Shown piece by piece: positions 18,430 through 26,632 of a stretch of DNA of 64,000 nucleotides (position 1 is the stretch's first letter; each line of letters starts with the position of its first letter). The DNA is from JAUIKM01 sp964445695 (GTDB taxonomy: Bacteria; Bacteroidota; Ignavibacteria; Kapaibacteriales; UBA7675), in the NCBI GenBank assembly GCA_964445695.1, contig CAYULF010000016.1, positions 62,001 to 126,000 on the forward strand, read 5' to 3'. The notes beneath the pieces were generated by a model. It was given only the letters and a program-made list of their open reading frames with translations, was not told the DNA's origin and ran no database searches. The position numbers were made by a program, and so were the translations under genes.

Positions 18430-18571
18430 CGCACGCAAGATCCCCACTGTCGCGTAGATGCCCCCCGAATGTACCCGATGGTACATCTGAGTCGGACGGC
18501 CTTGCCGCCGTCGTCAAGGCTGATGTTAATCGACGCCGGGCTCTGTCCTGTGCGGCGTCGATGCATCAACC

Positions 18572-18645
18572 TCCACTGCCGCTTTTATTCTCACTCGGTC
18601 TGCACGATCGATCTGCATTTACCACATGTTAACTGGAGTAGTCTT
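18572..18645 (+). repeat. duplicated leader upstream of small secreted gene (copy 2)
   Basis: Second copy of the leader described at 18019-18087, with the same GATCGATCTG(C)ATTTACCAC block and a GGAG ribosome site (AACTGGAGTAGTCTT) before the ATG at 18646. Confidence 0.6.
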
Positions 18646-18987
18646 ATGCCTCGAATTCGCTTGATTTTACCTGTTCTGCTTATCGCATTCATGTTTGGTA
18701 TGACGCAGCTTGCCGAAGCTTCAAACCTGGCCAACGTCCGCAATGGCGCGCCATGTCAGGTTCGCATTCAGGTTGCATCGAACAACGGCACGCTCTATCC
18801 CGAGTTGTCCATTCCCGTCGGCGGCACCTATACGGTTAAACTGCTGACGAACGCCGAAACGGTCGCAAGAATTAAAATTAACGGCATCTGGTACGTAGCG
18901 CCCTATGGCGCAGCCTGTATTCCGCTGTCGACGACCTGCCCGACGCGCCTGTGTTACCTGGGTGGACAAGACTGGGTGGTGTATTAA
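18646..18987 (+). CDS. small secreted protein, paralogue 2
   Basis: 113 aa, exactly the length of its neighbour and alignable without gaps. Shared features are the signal peptide (LLIAFMFGMTQLAEA), APCQVRIQVASNNGTLYPE, GGTYTVKLLTNAE, ARIKINGIWYVAPY and the C-terminal cysteines (CIPLSTTCPTRLCY). The two genes are clearly a tandem duplication that diverged under constraint, because surface positions changed while cysteines, glycines and hydrophobic positions were kept. This supports both being expressed proteins. Function unknown. Confidence 0.75.
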   Translation: MPRIRLILPVLLIAFMFGMTQLAEASNLANVRNGAPCQVRIQVASNNGTLYPELSIPVGGTYTVKLLTNAETVARIKINGIWYVAPYGAACIPLSTTCPTRLCYLGGQDWVVY

Positions 18988-19158
18988 CGCCGCTGGTTTT
19001 AAACGTTAACAATGTCTTCCAACAGCGGGATCGGCATGCGCGCATGCTGCCCGCTGTCCTGTTTATCGTGCGATTTATTCAAACTGAACGCAGTCCGGCC
19101 GGCGCTTCGAGCCTGATCGCTGCTCCAAGTCTGTGAACTTTCACCACGCCGACGAGCA

Positions 19159-19193
19159 ATAAAAAAAGGGCGCCCAGCAAAGCTACAGCGCCC
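19159..19193 (-). terminator. Rho-independent terminator of the AlkD-like gene
   Basis: On the minus strand GGGCGC-loop-GCGCCC is followed by a run of seven T. It lies about 27 bases after the AlkD-like stop. Confidence 0.75.
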
Positions 19194-19220
19194 AATTTCA
19201 AACGGATTAAACAAATAATT

Positions 19221-19880
19221 TCAACTGCGGCTGAGAAGCGCAGCAACGTCGAGCGGTTTGCAGCTGTTGTCGCCGTAATCCACCTCGACCGGGCCGATGT
19301 TTTGCGCCGCGCTTAACACGCGCACGCGCAGAGCCGGACGGTATTTGCCGATAAAACCAAGTGCGTTATTCATGGCGTCGCGCACCATGTTCTCCTCCGA
19401 CTGCAGATCGCGCTCGATAATGTCGAGAAAAGGCGCGTAATAGTCGTCGCCAAGCGTTTTATCGTTTTTCAACAAATTGTAGATCATGTTGTAGGCGAGC
19501 CGGCGTTTAACATGATTCTTGTCTTCGTACCAGTCGGCGATGAGCTCTGGTTGAAACTTTACTTTGGCCAGCAGAGTCGTGGCGTAAACATGTGAAAACA
19601 TCCAGAATTCCAGGTCGGCGATCTGCGCCTCAATCTGCGCGCGCGTGACTTTTTTCGGCTCCTCGATGAGCACCGAAATCACGCGCATGTCGTAAATGTC
19701 GTGTTTCCACAGTTCCTGCGCCAGCTCGTGACTTCGACCTATATGTTTGGCCAGTTTTTTCAGCTGGGTTAAACCGATTCCAAAAGTGTTAAAATTGGCA
19801 ATCTTGTTGCGGGAGGCATTGGCGATGCCGCGCTCGTTTTTGTTGTCTTCGAGCAGGTGGTAAACGTCCTGTGCGTTCAT
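19221..19880 (-). CDS. DNA alkylation repair protein (AlkD-like)
   Basis: 219 aa from the ATG at 19880 (MNAQDVYHLLEDN...); the open frame extends upstream without family sequence. The protein is helical throughout, as expected of the HEAT-like repeats of AlkD. Recognisable pieces are FGIGLTQLKKLAKHIGRSHELAQELWKHDIYDMRVIS, DLEFWMFSHVYATTLLAK and DWYEDKNHVKRRLAYN. Family members act as glycosylases that excise bulky alkylated bases without base flipping. A strong terminator follows the gene. Together with the repair cluster at 4-10 kb it adds to the DNA-repair content here. Confidence 0.85.
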   Translation of the reverse strand: MNAQDVYHLLEDNKNERGIANASRNKIANFNTFGIGLTQLKKLAKHIGRSHELAQELWKHDIYDMRVISVLIEEPKKVTRAQIEAQIADLEFWMFSHVYATTLLAKVKFQPELIADWYEDKNHVKRRLAYNMIYNLLKNDKTLGDDYYAPFLDIIERDLQSEENMVRDAMNNALGFIGKYRPALRVRVLSAAQNIGPVEVDYGDNSCKPLDVAALLSRS

Positions 19881-19964
19881 GGTAAAACTCCATGTTGTTG
19901 ACGGTAAAACTGTAGAGGATTGCACATCAACCAGCTGTGCCGCATGTCAGGTTCCGGAGCCAAT

Positions 19965-20942
19965 TCACGAGCCGTAACCTTCGAGCACCTGCGCGCCCGC
20001 CGGCGTGTCAAAGTGTGCCGAGGGAATATTGGGCAGAAACTTCACATCGCTGAACGTACTTTTGGTGACCTGCTCACCGACGCTGCCGTCCTTGTTCATT
20101 TTAAACGAACGCATCGAATCCATAAATCGCAAACCGTCGACTTCTTTCACGCCGTCATACGCCATCAACTTTTCCTCCGAGTGGCCGCCGTCGGGGAAAA
20201 AGCCGGGATATGTCACGATGTAGCGCACACCGCCGACGCGCTGCGTCATGGGGTTGATTAACACAATGTAGTAGTCGTCGGGCGCATCGCCGACGCCATC
20301 GCCGAATGTTGCGCGCACCTGATTGTAGACGGTGCCTTCAAATTCAATCTGCGATTCGATCTCCAGATTAACACCGGGATCGGCCAGCACAAATGGCACG
20401 CCGACAAAGTAATACGGCGTCAGCGCCCAAAAACGCGCGTTAAGATCGATGTCCGCGCCGGCTGGTTTAATCCAGGCCTGTTGGCCGTCCCAGCCGAAAG
20501 AAACATCCGGATTGTCCGCCATACGATGTACGGCGCGCGAAGACCACTGGTCGATGTCCTGCCAGGTGTCGCGCACGCGATCCGATGTTAAACTGTGGTA
20601 GGCAAATCGAAAGGAAAGCGGGCCATTGGCAAACCAGGTGTCGAGGCCGCCATGCGCCTGAATCGCCTCCCACATTATCTGGCCGGCTTCGCTTTCTTGC
20701 AGCCGTGCACGCGCCTCCGCTACGCGATCCGCCACGACGGACGGGCTCTTGCGCGCCTGCTCGGCCACAGGCGTGATTGTCATTTCTTCAGCGGGAAGCG
20801 CCTTGTTATTGTCGGCGCTGTCACCGTCCGCATCGTGCTGCGTCGAACAGGCGGAAAAAACGAACACGCCGGCAAACAGGACGGCTATTGATTTTACACG
20901 GCAAATTGAACTTAAACACGGATTGGCAAGGAGTGTTAACAT
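19965..20942 (-). CDS. secreted lipoprotein, DUF6503-like
   Basis: 325 aa. The N-terminus has a signal peptide with lipobox FSAC (Cys at about residue 32), followed by an Asp-rich linker. The mature part contains AIQAHGGLDTWFANGPLSFRF, DIDQWSSRAVHRM, GWDGQQAWIKP and PYYFVGVPFVLADPG, the pattern of DUF6503-type Bacteroidota lipoproteins, which resemble LolA-like beta-sheets. It is probably anchored in the outer membrane. The substrate or partner is unknown, and the start could be a later in-frame codon. Confidence 0.65.
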   Translation of the reverse strand: MLTLLANPCLSSICRVKSIAVLFAGVFVFSACSTQHDADGDSADNNKALPAEEMTITPVAEQARKSPSVVADRVAEARARLQESEAGQIMWEAIQAHGGLDTWFANGPLSFRFAYHSLTSDRVRDTWQDIDQWSSRAVHRMADNPDVSFGWDGQQAWIKPAGADIDLNARFWALTPYYFVGVPFVLADPGVNLEIESQIEFEGTVYNQVRATFGDGVGDAPDDYYIVLINPMTQRVGGVRYIVTYPGFFPDGGHSEEKLMAYDGVKEVDGLRFMDSMRSFKMNKDGSVGEQVTKSTFSDVKFLPNIPSAHFDTPAGAQVLEGYGS

Positions 20943-21053
20943 GAAAAGGCTACCGATCTTGCATTGGTTTGGAGGGTAGAATTCCCGGTCCGCCCGGATA
21001 AGCGGATTGCGGAAGGGTGGAGCGCCGGTTGCGCCGCCTGTTGTTCGCCCAAT

Positions 21054-21620
21054 TTAATGCGAAAAACGGCGACGACGCAAACGGTCCATAATCATCTCGC
21101 GCAGCGGAATTCCCTCGTGGCACACGCCGTGGTCGTCGATGTCGAAGTACTTGCCGAGCGAGCTGCGGCATTCGGCCGGGCTGCCGTCGATATCGATGCC
21201 GTTGTCCAGCAGCACTTCGGCAATCGTATCGATGACTTCGGGCCTGCGCAGGTGCAGGCTCTGCGATACTTCGCGGGCGGCGCGTTCCAGCACTTCGCGT
21301 GTGAACAGGCGCTCGCAGTTGATCTGCATCGGCGTGTAGAGGCGTACTTCCAGCTCGCCCTGCGCATTGACCAGAAGGCTTTCCTCCAGCACGTCGTGGG
21401 CGGCCGGCCGACCTGTTTCGTCGGTACGCCATGAGCGTTTGATGCTGCGAAAATGATCGAGAAGTTCTTCAACGTCAAACTCGGTCGGGCCGTTCCACCA
21501 GCGCACATTGATGGAGATCTCGCTGAGTTTGCAGGTAAGGGTGAGGTCAAACGAAACGGACGGGTAGCGTTCGGTCAGAAACGTGCGCATTTCGGATATG
21601 GCAAAGTCGGGACTGAGCAC
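21054..21620 (-). CDS. hypothetical protein (possible LPD29-like N-terminal part)
   Basis: 188 aa, no signal peptide or membrane helix. The N-terminal half (FDLTLTCKLSEISINVRWWNGPTEFDVEELLDHFRS) has a beta-alpha pattern and a W..GPT..DVE motif that loosely recalls the LPD29 domain found in polyvalent phage and plasmid proteins; this is a weak resemblance. The C-terminal half is predicted helical with DGSPAECRSSLGKYFDIDDHG. It stands alone between a lipoprotein gene and the MerC gene. I do not recognise a function. It is likely real because codon use matches its neighbours and the frame is long. Confidence 0.5.
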   Translation of the reverse strand: MLSPDFAISEMRTFLTERYPSVSFDLTLTCKLSEISINVRWWNGPTEFDVEELLDHFRSIKRSWRTDETGRPAAHDVLEESLLVNAQGELEVRLYTPMQINCERLFTREVLERAAREVSQSLHLRRPEVIDTIAEVLLDNGIDIDGSPAECRSSLGKYFDIDDHGVCHEGIPLREMIMDRLRRRRFSH

Positions 21621-21734
21621 GGCGACACCTCACTGATTGTAAATGATCGTGCAGCTCCGCCAGGAAGCTACCTTTCATCAGTCGTCGTGGGTCGCGACTT
21701 TATTGTTTCCGCAGGGTTAAAGCTCTGTCACCGA

Positions 21735-22265
21735 TTAAACAATATCGACGCCCTGTTCGCTGCCGACGGCTTCAACAGGCAGTTCGGCGGAAGCGGATTT
21801 GCCGACTGTATGGTTGTGTCCGCGGTGTTTACACGCGGCGCGGTATCGCATGTTAACAAGGTGCGCCGCGGCTATCAGCAAACCGCCGAGAACGGACATC
21901 GCGGTTTCATTCCAGTGCAGGTGTATATGATCGTGGTGGTGCATGTGGCCGTGCGCCATCAGGTGCCCGAGTTTGCTGACGCCCAGCAGAATAATACCGG
22001 AGCCCGCCATTATCAGCGGCATTACTTTGCGGTGGATTAAAAAGCTGCGCCAGATCGTGTAACCGCCCAGGATAATCGCGCTGGCCAGGAAGGCAATTTC
22101 CCAGATCCAGTTAAGCGTCACGGCCAGGCCCACCAGCGGCAGGGCGCCGGCGATTAAACCGACGGCCACGCAATGCACGGCGCAGATCATCGATGCGATC
22201 ATGCCGAAGCGATCCAGCCAACCGAGGCGGTCGCGTTTATTTATTGCTGTTGGGGTTGCCGACAT
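21735..22265 (-). CDS. MerC-domain membrane protein
   Basis: 176 aa from the ATG at 22265, which has AGGAG at 10-base spacing; a GTG at 22274 is too close to that site. Four membrane helices are visible. The metal-binding feature AVHCVAVGL sits in the first helix, and a His-rich loop (HGHMHHHDHIHLH) lies in the middle. It partly overlaps the end of the upstream Fur-family gene, so the regulator and transporter form one operon. MerC-domain proteins transport Hg(II) or other soft or transition metals. With a Fur/Zur regulator, a zinc- or iron-related role is more likely than mercury (inference). Confidence 0.85.
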   Translation of the reverse strand: MSATPTAINKRDRLGWLDRFGMIASMICAVHCVAVGLIAGALPLVGLAVTLNWIWEIAFLASAIILGGYTIWRSFLIHRKVMPLIMAGSGIILLGVSKLGHLMAHGHMHHHDHIHLHWNETAMSVLGGLLIAAAHLVNMRYRAACKHRGHNHTVGKSASAELPVEAVGSEQGVDIV

Positions 22266-22669
22266 TGCGGGCACACTCCTGTGAAGTTAACAAGGTGACG
22301 AACGGAGTCGAAGCCGGTGCGTTGTTGAATTAACGCTTCGACTTCGGCCATAAAACAATCGCCAATGTCCACGCGGCAACTGCATTCGGTGCATTTAATC
22401 GAGTGTGAGTGATCGTTGTCGGTCAGCGCAAACAGCGCCCCGCGCGCACTCATCTCGACTTTTTGCACCGCTCCGATCTGGCAGAGCGTTTCCAGGTTGC
22501 GGTAGATCGTGGCGGCGTCGACGTCGTCATCGGCCAGCCTGGCCTGTATGTCGTTGGCGGCCAGCGGCTGATCGCTTTCGCAGAGGCATCGCAGCACACA
22601 TTTGCGTGCATGCGTCATCCGCGGCAGCTGCTCGCGCACTTTGGCCAATATGTCGTCGTACATCGCCAT
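22241..22669 (-). CDS. Fur-family metalloregulator (Zur-like)
   Basis: 142 aa; starts at 22669 or the ATG six bases later. The winged helix reads MTHARKCVLRCLCESDQPLAANDIQARL...DAATIYRNLETLCQIGAVQKVEM. The C-terminal dimer domain has DHSHSIKCTEC and FTGVCPQC, two CxxC pairs forming the structural zinc site. A 15-base palindrome overlaps its own promoter's -33 box (22724-22738), indicating autorepression. The gene product probably represses itself and the downstream MerC gene when metal is replete. Zur and Fur cannot be separated with certainty by eye. Confidence 0.88.
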   Translation of the reverse strand: MAMYDDILAKVREQLPRMTHARKCVLRCLCESDQPLAANDIQARLADDDVDAATIYRNLETLCQIGAVQKVEMSARGALFALTDNDHSHSIKCTECSCRVDIGDCFMAEVEALIQQRTGFDSVRHLVNFTGVCPQCRQPQQQ

Positions 22670-22697
22670 TGATTTCTCCGAACCGGATTTGACGATA

Positions 22698-22738
22698 CAA
22701 ACTTAGCGCGATTGGATTTCACTTGCAAATGAATTGCA
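22698..22738 (-). promoter_or_regulatory. promoter and Fur/Zur operator of the fur-merC operon
   Basis: On the minus strand TTTG (22726-22729) and TAAGTTTG (22698-22705) are 20 bases apart, matching the Bacteroidota promoter. The palindrome TGCAAATGAATTGCA (22724-22738) covers the -33 box. Its size and symmetry suit a Fur-family dimer. Confidence 0.7.
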
Positions 22739-22739
22739 T

Positions 22740-23340
22740 TAAGCGCGGGATTTGGGTTTGCGGCGGTGGACTGGGGTTTGTGTTGGTTGCGCGTGATTCG
22801 CCGTTTTTGGGCTGTATTCGAGGGTTTTGTGGTTTGGGGCGCTGGAAACTGGCTGGTGGATTGGGAGACTTTTCTCTTGAGGCTGGTATGACGTCTGGGA
22901 ACTGCGCTTTATGCCTGCGGCATAGCTTTGGGGGATTTTCTTGCTGGTCAATGGGTTTGGAGCGGGGAGTTTGTTGTTATTTTTACGAACCAGTCACAAC
23001 TCAATCTTATGTGAGAACCATTCAGTACCTTACTATAAAGTTTCATATTTGCGGCAGATATTTCCCGCAATCATGAAGCCTTCGCAAGGTGAAGGCCAAG
23101 TTTAAATACTACTAATAGGACCCGTAAAATCATATTTTATATCGGTTCAATAGCTCAACACGTCACCCATTGTTGCCTGCCAGATGCTTTGCAATATTCG
23201 CAACAGAATTACTGTTTTTAGGCACTATTATCAGTGAAATTTCATATCATTGTGACATCAAGTATATCACTTGACATCCGCATTATTCACTCCACTTGCC
23301 TCGTTCCGATCACGCGCAAGACTCCCGGACAATCAATGCC
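22740..23340. other. non-coding left flank of AT-rich island
   Basis: From 22740 to about 22980 the plus strand is unusually G/T-rich with few C or A. It contains a perfect hairpin TATGCC-TGC-GGCATA (22910-22924). From about 22980 on, sequence becomes AT-rich like the NACHT gene that follows. Open frames here look random in composition. No promoter for the NACHT gene was identified with confidence. Confidence 0.5.
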
Positions 23341-25281
23341 ATGGAAACTCTCGATTCAGAAATCTCAAAAGGCTTTGCCAAAGTTTTTGCCGAGAAAGCT
23401 GCTGCAGGTTTTTTAGATCTAACCTCTTCTTTTTTTGCCAAACGCCAATCTCGCAAGAAACTTCGAGAACAATTGTTGCTATCGCGAGAGCGATACCTAA
23501 AAAGTATTCTGACACGCTATTCCAAGTCAAAGATTTTTCTTGGCCCTGACTCTCCCAGGCCAATCAACCATTTTTATGTTCCTTTAGATTTGGTCGTGGA
23601 TAGTCCTGACGACAATAGAATCAGGGTAAACTCCGACCTGCAGTTTATCAAAGACCCCTCCTTTTCGTCATGCTTGAATGTCAGCAACAGGCTGCTAATA
23701 GTTGGCACTGGGGGATCGGGCAAATCAATCTTAATCAAGCATCTCTTGCTGAATTGCATCAAGAATTCATCACTGATTCCGATTTTTGTTGAACTGCGCG
23801 ACCTGAATCAATCAAACGGCAATCTCTACTCCCTAATCCTGGAAAAATTGTCAGACCACGGATTCGACCTTGAGATTGAAGAAATAGAAGCTTTGTTTGA
23901 GTCTGGTACTTTTTTCTTTGCGCTGGATGGCTTTGATGAGTTAAATGTGGATCTGGCCCCGAAGATCAGAAAACAGATATTGTCTATATCAAGCAGGTTT
24001 TCGAATTGCCCAATATTTTTATCTTCACGCCCAGGCGATAGTTTAACCGAGCTCAATGAGTTCACTGTATCTAGAATGCGCCCACTAAAGCTGGAGAAGG
24101 CCATAAAAATCATTAACAAATACCCTGCTGGTGAAGAAGCAAGTAAAAAACGCTTTTGCGCAGAATTGCGTGACGGCATGTTTCAAGCGCATCGAACGTT
24201 TCTGGCTTCGCCCCTATTGCTCATCATGATGTTAAACACCTATGGCGTAACGGCCGATATCCCGACCAAGCTACATCTATTCTATGAACGAGCATTCGAA
24301 GTTCTTTTTCACCGTCACGATGCAAGCAAGGGCGGTTTTAAACGAGATCATAAAGCAAAGCTGGATATTCAAGATTTTGGGCACCACTTTGGACTATTTT
24401 GCCTTGTTACATATAGTAAGGAAAATTATTCGATGTCGGAAACGGAGTGTCTCGAGATAATAAAGCAAGTAACTGAGGCCCACAACAGTAAAATTAAAGC
24501 TGAAGACTTTCTGTTCGACCTGAAAACCTCGGTATGTATGTTGATTGACGACGGGCTCAATTTGGTTTTTTCACACAGGTCTTTTCAAGAGTATTTTGTA
24601 GCAAAATACGTAGCCAGGATGGCGGATTCAGAGAACAAAAAACGGGCCATTGAGATGATCTCTAGAAGAATGCTCAACGACCAGGTCGTACGTATGTTTG
24701 CTGAAATGTCTCCTGAAACAGCATATACTTCAATTATTTTCCCGTATTTCTACGAGCTGTTTGAAATTAGTCCAGATGAAGAGTTTCCACAGCATTTTTC
24801 AAATGAATTCGTGCTCTATCTGTTCGAAGCGTTGTCTTCAAATTTGAATGTTGAACTTGAACTGAGAGCCTTAGCCGTAAGCCGATTCCATGTTCTCATT
24901 TCTATGTCATCGCTGGTATTGATCCTTGTCTCTTTAAGATCTTTGCAAGATTTCAAACTTTCAACTTCAGGCAGAAACAGGCTTGTCGAAATCGAATTAC
25001 CAGGTGCGGACGAGTTTTATAGATTTCAGAGATCATTGAATCTTAAAATGGGTGTCAATTGTAAGGCGATTCCTTTTCCAAAACGAAAGGGCAACCGGAA
25101 CCTCTCTTTTTCTTCTGAAATTGAGAAAGCAGTTCTTGAAATCTTTCACACCCCCGGTTCAAAGTCGCTATTTTCGAAAAACTTTTGGTCCACAATGGCA
25201 AAAGAACTGGAAACGATAAGAGCCAATATGAAACAAAGTAAATTCACAATTTCCAATTTGTTGATGGGGGAGGAGGACTAG
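23341..25281 (+). CDS. NACHT-domain NTPase (candidate bacterial NLR-like defence protein)
   Basis: 646 aa from the ATG at 23341; an in-frame TTG at 23296 is less likely. An N-terminal about 110-residue helical, Lys/Arg-rich region precedes the NTPase. Walker A is VGTGGSGKS (about 121-129), Walker B is FFFALDGFDELN (about 191-202) and the sensor is FLSSRPGD (about 227-233). A helical region follows, including HRSFQEYFVAKYVA, typical of NACHT helical domains. The last about 170 residues match nothing I know. The gene is markedly AT-rich (24 of 60 G/C in a sampled line, against 38 of 60 in the neighbouring MerC gene), which indicates recent acquisition. Bacterial NACHT proteins of this size include known antiphage factors. 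No associated effector gene is adjacent. Confidence 0.88.
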   Translation: METLDSEISKGFAKVFAEKAAAGFLDLTSSFFAKRQSRKKLREQLLLSRERYLKSILTRYSKSKIFLGPDSPRPINHFYVPLDLVVDSPDDNRIRVNSDLQFIKDPSFSSCLNVSNRLLIVGTGGSGKSILIKHLLLNCIKNSSLIPIFVELRDLNQSNGNLYSLILEKLSDHGFDLEIEEIEALFESGTFFFALDGFDELNVDLAPKIRKQILSISSRFSNCPIFLSSRPGDSLTELNEFTVSRMRPLKLEKAIKIINKYPAGEEASKKRFCAELRDGMFQAHRTFLASPLLLIMMLNTYGVTADIPTKLHLFYERAFEVLFHRHDASKGGFKRDHKAKLDIQDFGHHFGLFCLVTYSKENYSMSETECLEIIKQVTEAHNSKIKAEDFLFDLKTSVCMLIDDGLNLVFSHRSFQEYFVAKYVARMADSENKKRAIEMISRRMLNDQVVRMFAEMSPETAYTSIIFPYFYELFEISPDEEFPQHFSNEFVLYLFEALSSNLNVELELRALAVSRFHVLISMSSLVLILVSLRSLQDFKLSTSGRNRLVEIELPGADEFYRFQRSLNLKMGVNCKAIPFPKRKGNRNLSFSSEIEKAVLEIFHTPGSKSLFSKNFWSTMAKELETIRANMKQSKFTISNLLMGEED

Positions 25282-25570
25282 GCGGATTTTACTGGATAAT
25301 GATACACTACCTAATTTGAGATTGAAACACATTTAGCTTAGACATCTACATTTTGCAATTTGCCGGATGCGGTAATCCTCATTAGGACGTCGGTTACAAC
25401 GATACTGCCCGCGCGCACGGAGTTAACCAATGAACCATCCTATTGAAATATGGCAATAGTTGAAATTGGAGCTTTCGGATAATTTTGCGGCTGCAACTTC
25501 TCCCACCGCACTCCGTACCGCCCGCATTCCACCCCCAACTCAATGACCCCCAATCCAGGAGACTCCCAAC

Positions 25571-26275
25571 ATGCTGAACCCAACATTTGCTCAGAACGGT
25601 GAGATTGCCGTTCACTACATCGCGCTGAACGCAGAGGCACAGGGTCTTCCGGTGCTCATCATTCCGGGCATGCTCGGCCGCGCCGAGGATTATGCCGAAG
25701 CGCTCGCCGAGAAAACGCAGCGGCCCGTGTTCTGCCTCAGCCTGCGCGGACGCGGTATGTCCACCGCGCCGGCGAGCGGTTATTCTTTTCGTGAGCAACT
25801 GTCGGACGTTCAGGCCGTGATCGATCATCTGGGGCTGGAAGAATTTGTACTCTTTGCCCATTCCGCCGGCGTGCCCTTTGCCGTCGGCGCGGCGCTGAAC
25901 AACCTGTCCAAAACGCGCGGGCTGGTGCTGGCCGACTACCCGCCCTTTTATCCGGCGCTCAACGAGGACTGGGTGAACGGCGTGCTGGCGAGTGGTTTGC
26001 CCTTCAGTCCCGACATTGTCAAAGCCATGGCGCACGAAGCCGACGAAACGATTTTCCGCGATGAACTGGGCCGCTTAAACATGCCCGTTCTTCTGCTGCG
26101 CGGCGCACAGGAAGACGCGATGTTAACCGACGACATGGAAGCGTTTTACAAACACTTCACGCCGGACTTCAGGGTTCAGACGCTGCAAACAGCGGGACAT
26201 GAAGTGCTGGGCGCAGCGACGCAGGAGTTTGTCGGCGCGCTGGAAGACTTTGCGTCGCAGCTCGAAGCCCGGTGA
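25571..26275 (+). CDS. alpha/beta hydrolase
   Basis: 234 aa. The fold is recognisable from VLIIPGMLGRAEDY (oxyanion region), SLRGRGMS, then the nucleophile elbow FAHSAGVPFA (Ser in A-H-S-A-G, about residue 99). The probable catalytic His is in TAGHEVLG (about 215). The ATG at 25571 follows AGGAGACTCCCAAC. A possible promoter -7 box TAATTTTG lies at 25480-25487. No substrate can be assigned. GC content returns to that of the main chromosome here, so the right boundary of the AT-rich island lies between 25281 and 25571; that 289-base gap has no supported gene. Confidence 0.85.
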   Translation: MLNPTFAQNGEIAVHYIALNAEAQGLPVLIIPGMLGRAEDYAEALAEKTQRPVFCLSLRGRGMSTAPASGYSFREQLSDVQAVIDHLGLEEFVLFAHSAGVPFAVGAALNNLSKTRGLVLADYPPFYPALNEDWVNGVLASGLPFSPDIVKAMAHEADETIFRDELGRLNMPVLLLRGAQEDAMLTDDMEAFYKHFTPDFRVQTLQTAGHEVLGAATQEFVGALEDFASQLEAR

Positions 26276-26632
26276 ACCCACGGCGTCAAACTCTCAAACT
26301 GCATTTTCTCATTGTGCGCTCAGCAGCGCTCATCCTCGCACAAGTGCGACGGGGTTGTTGTGCGCGGCAACGATGCGCAGCATGGTGCGTCGTTCGCTTC
26401 GGCCGCATCTGCATGCAGACCGCCCGCGCAGTATGAATATTCATCACCTATGCATTGAACCCGATAAACAGAATCTGCAAATTCATAGATTCAACTGGCC
26501 TTTCCGGTCATTTGCAGCTGCTCCTGCATTGGCACGGTAATTGATCTTTCTCTTGCAAAGCGACGCCATAACAACTTAACAACATGTTTAAGTCGCGACC
26601 AATAATTACACATCAGCAAGAGAAACAGTGTT
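26276..26632 (+). other. intergenic, no supported gene
   Basis: About 357 bases between the hydrolase and the CxxCH lipoprotein gene. The composition becomes more AT-rich toward 26600. No convincing promoter, terminator or small gene was seen. Confidence 0.4.

Noticed and set aside
22723..23076. 117-residue plus-strand open frame at the island edge
   Set aside because: Gly/Cys/Trp-rich composition reflects the G/T-rich strand; starts inside the Fur/Zur operator.
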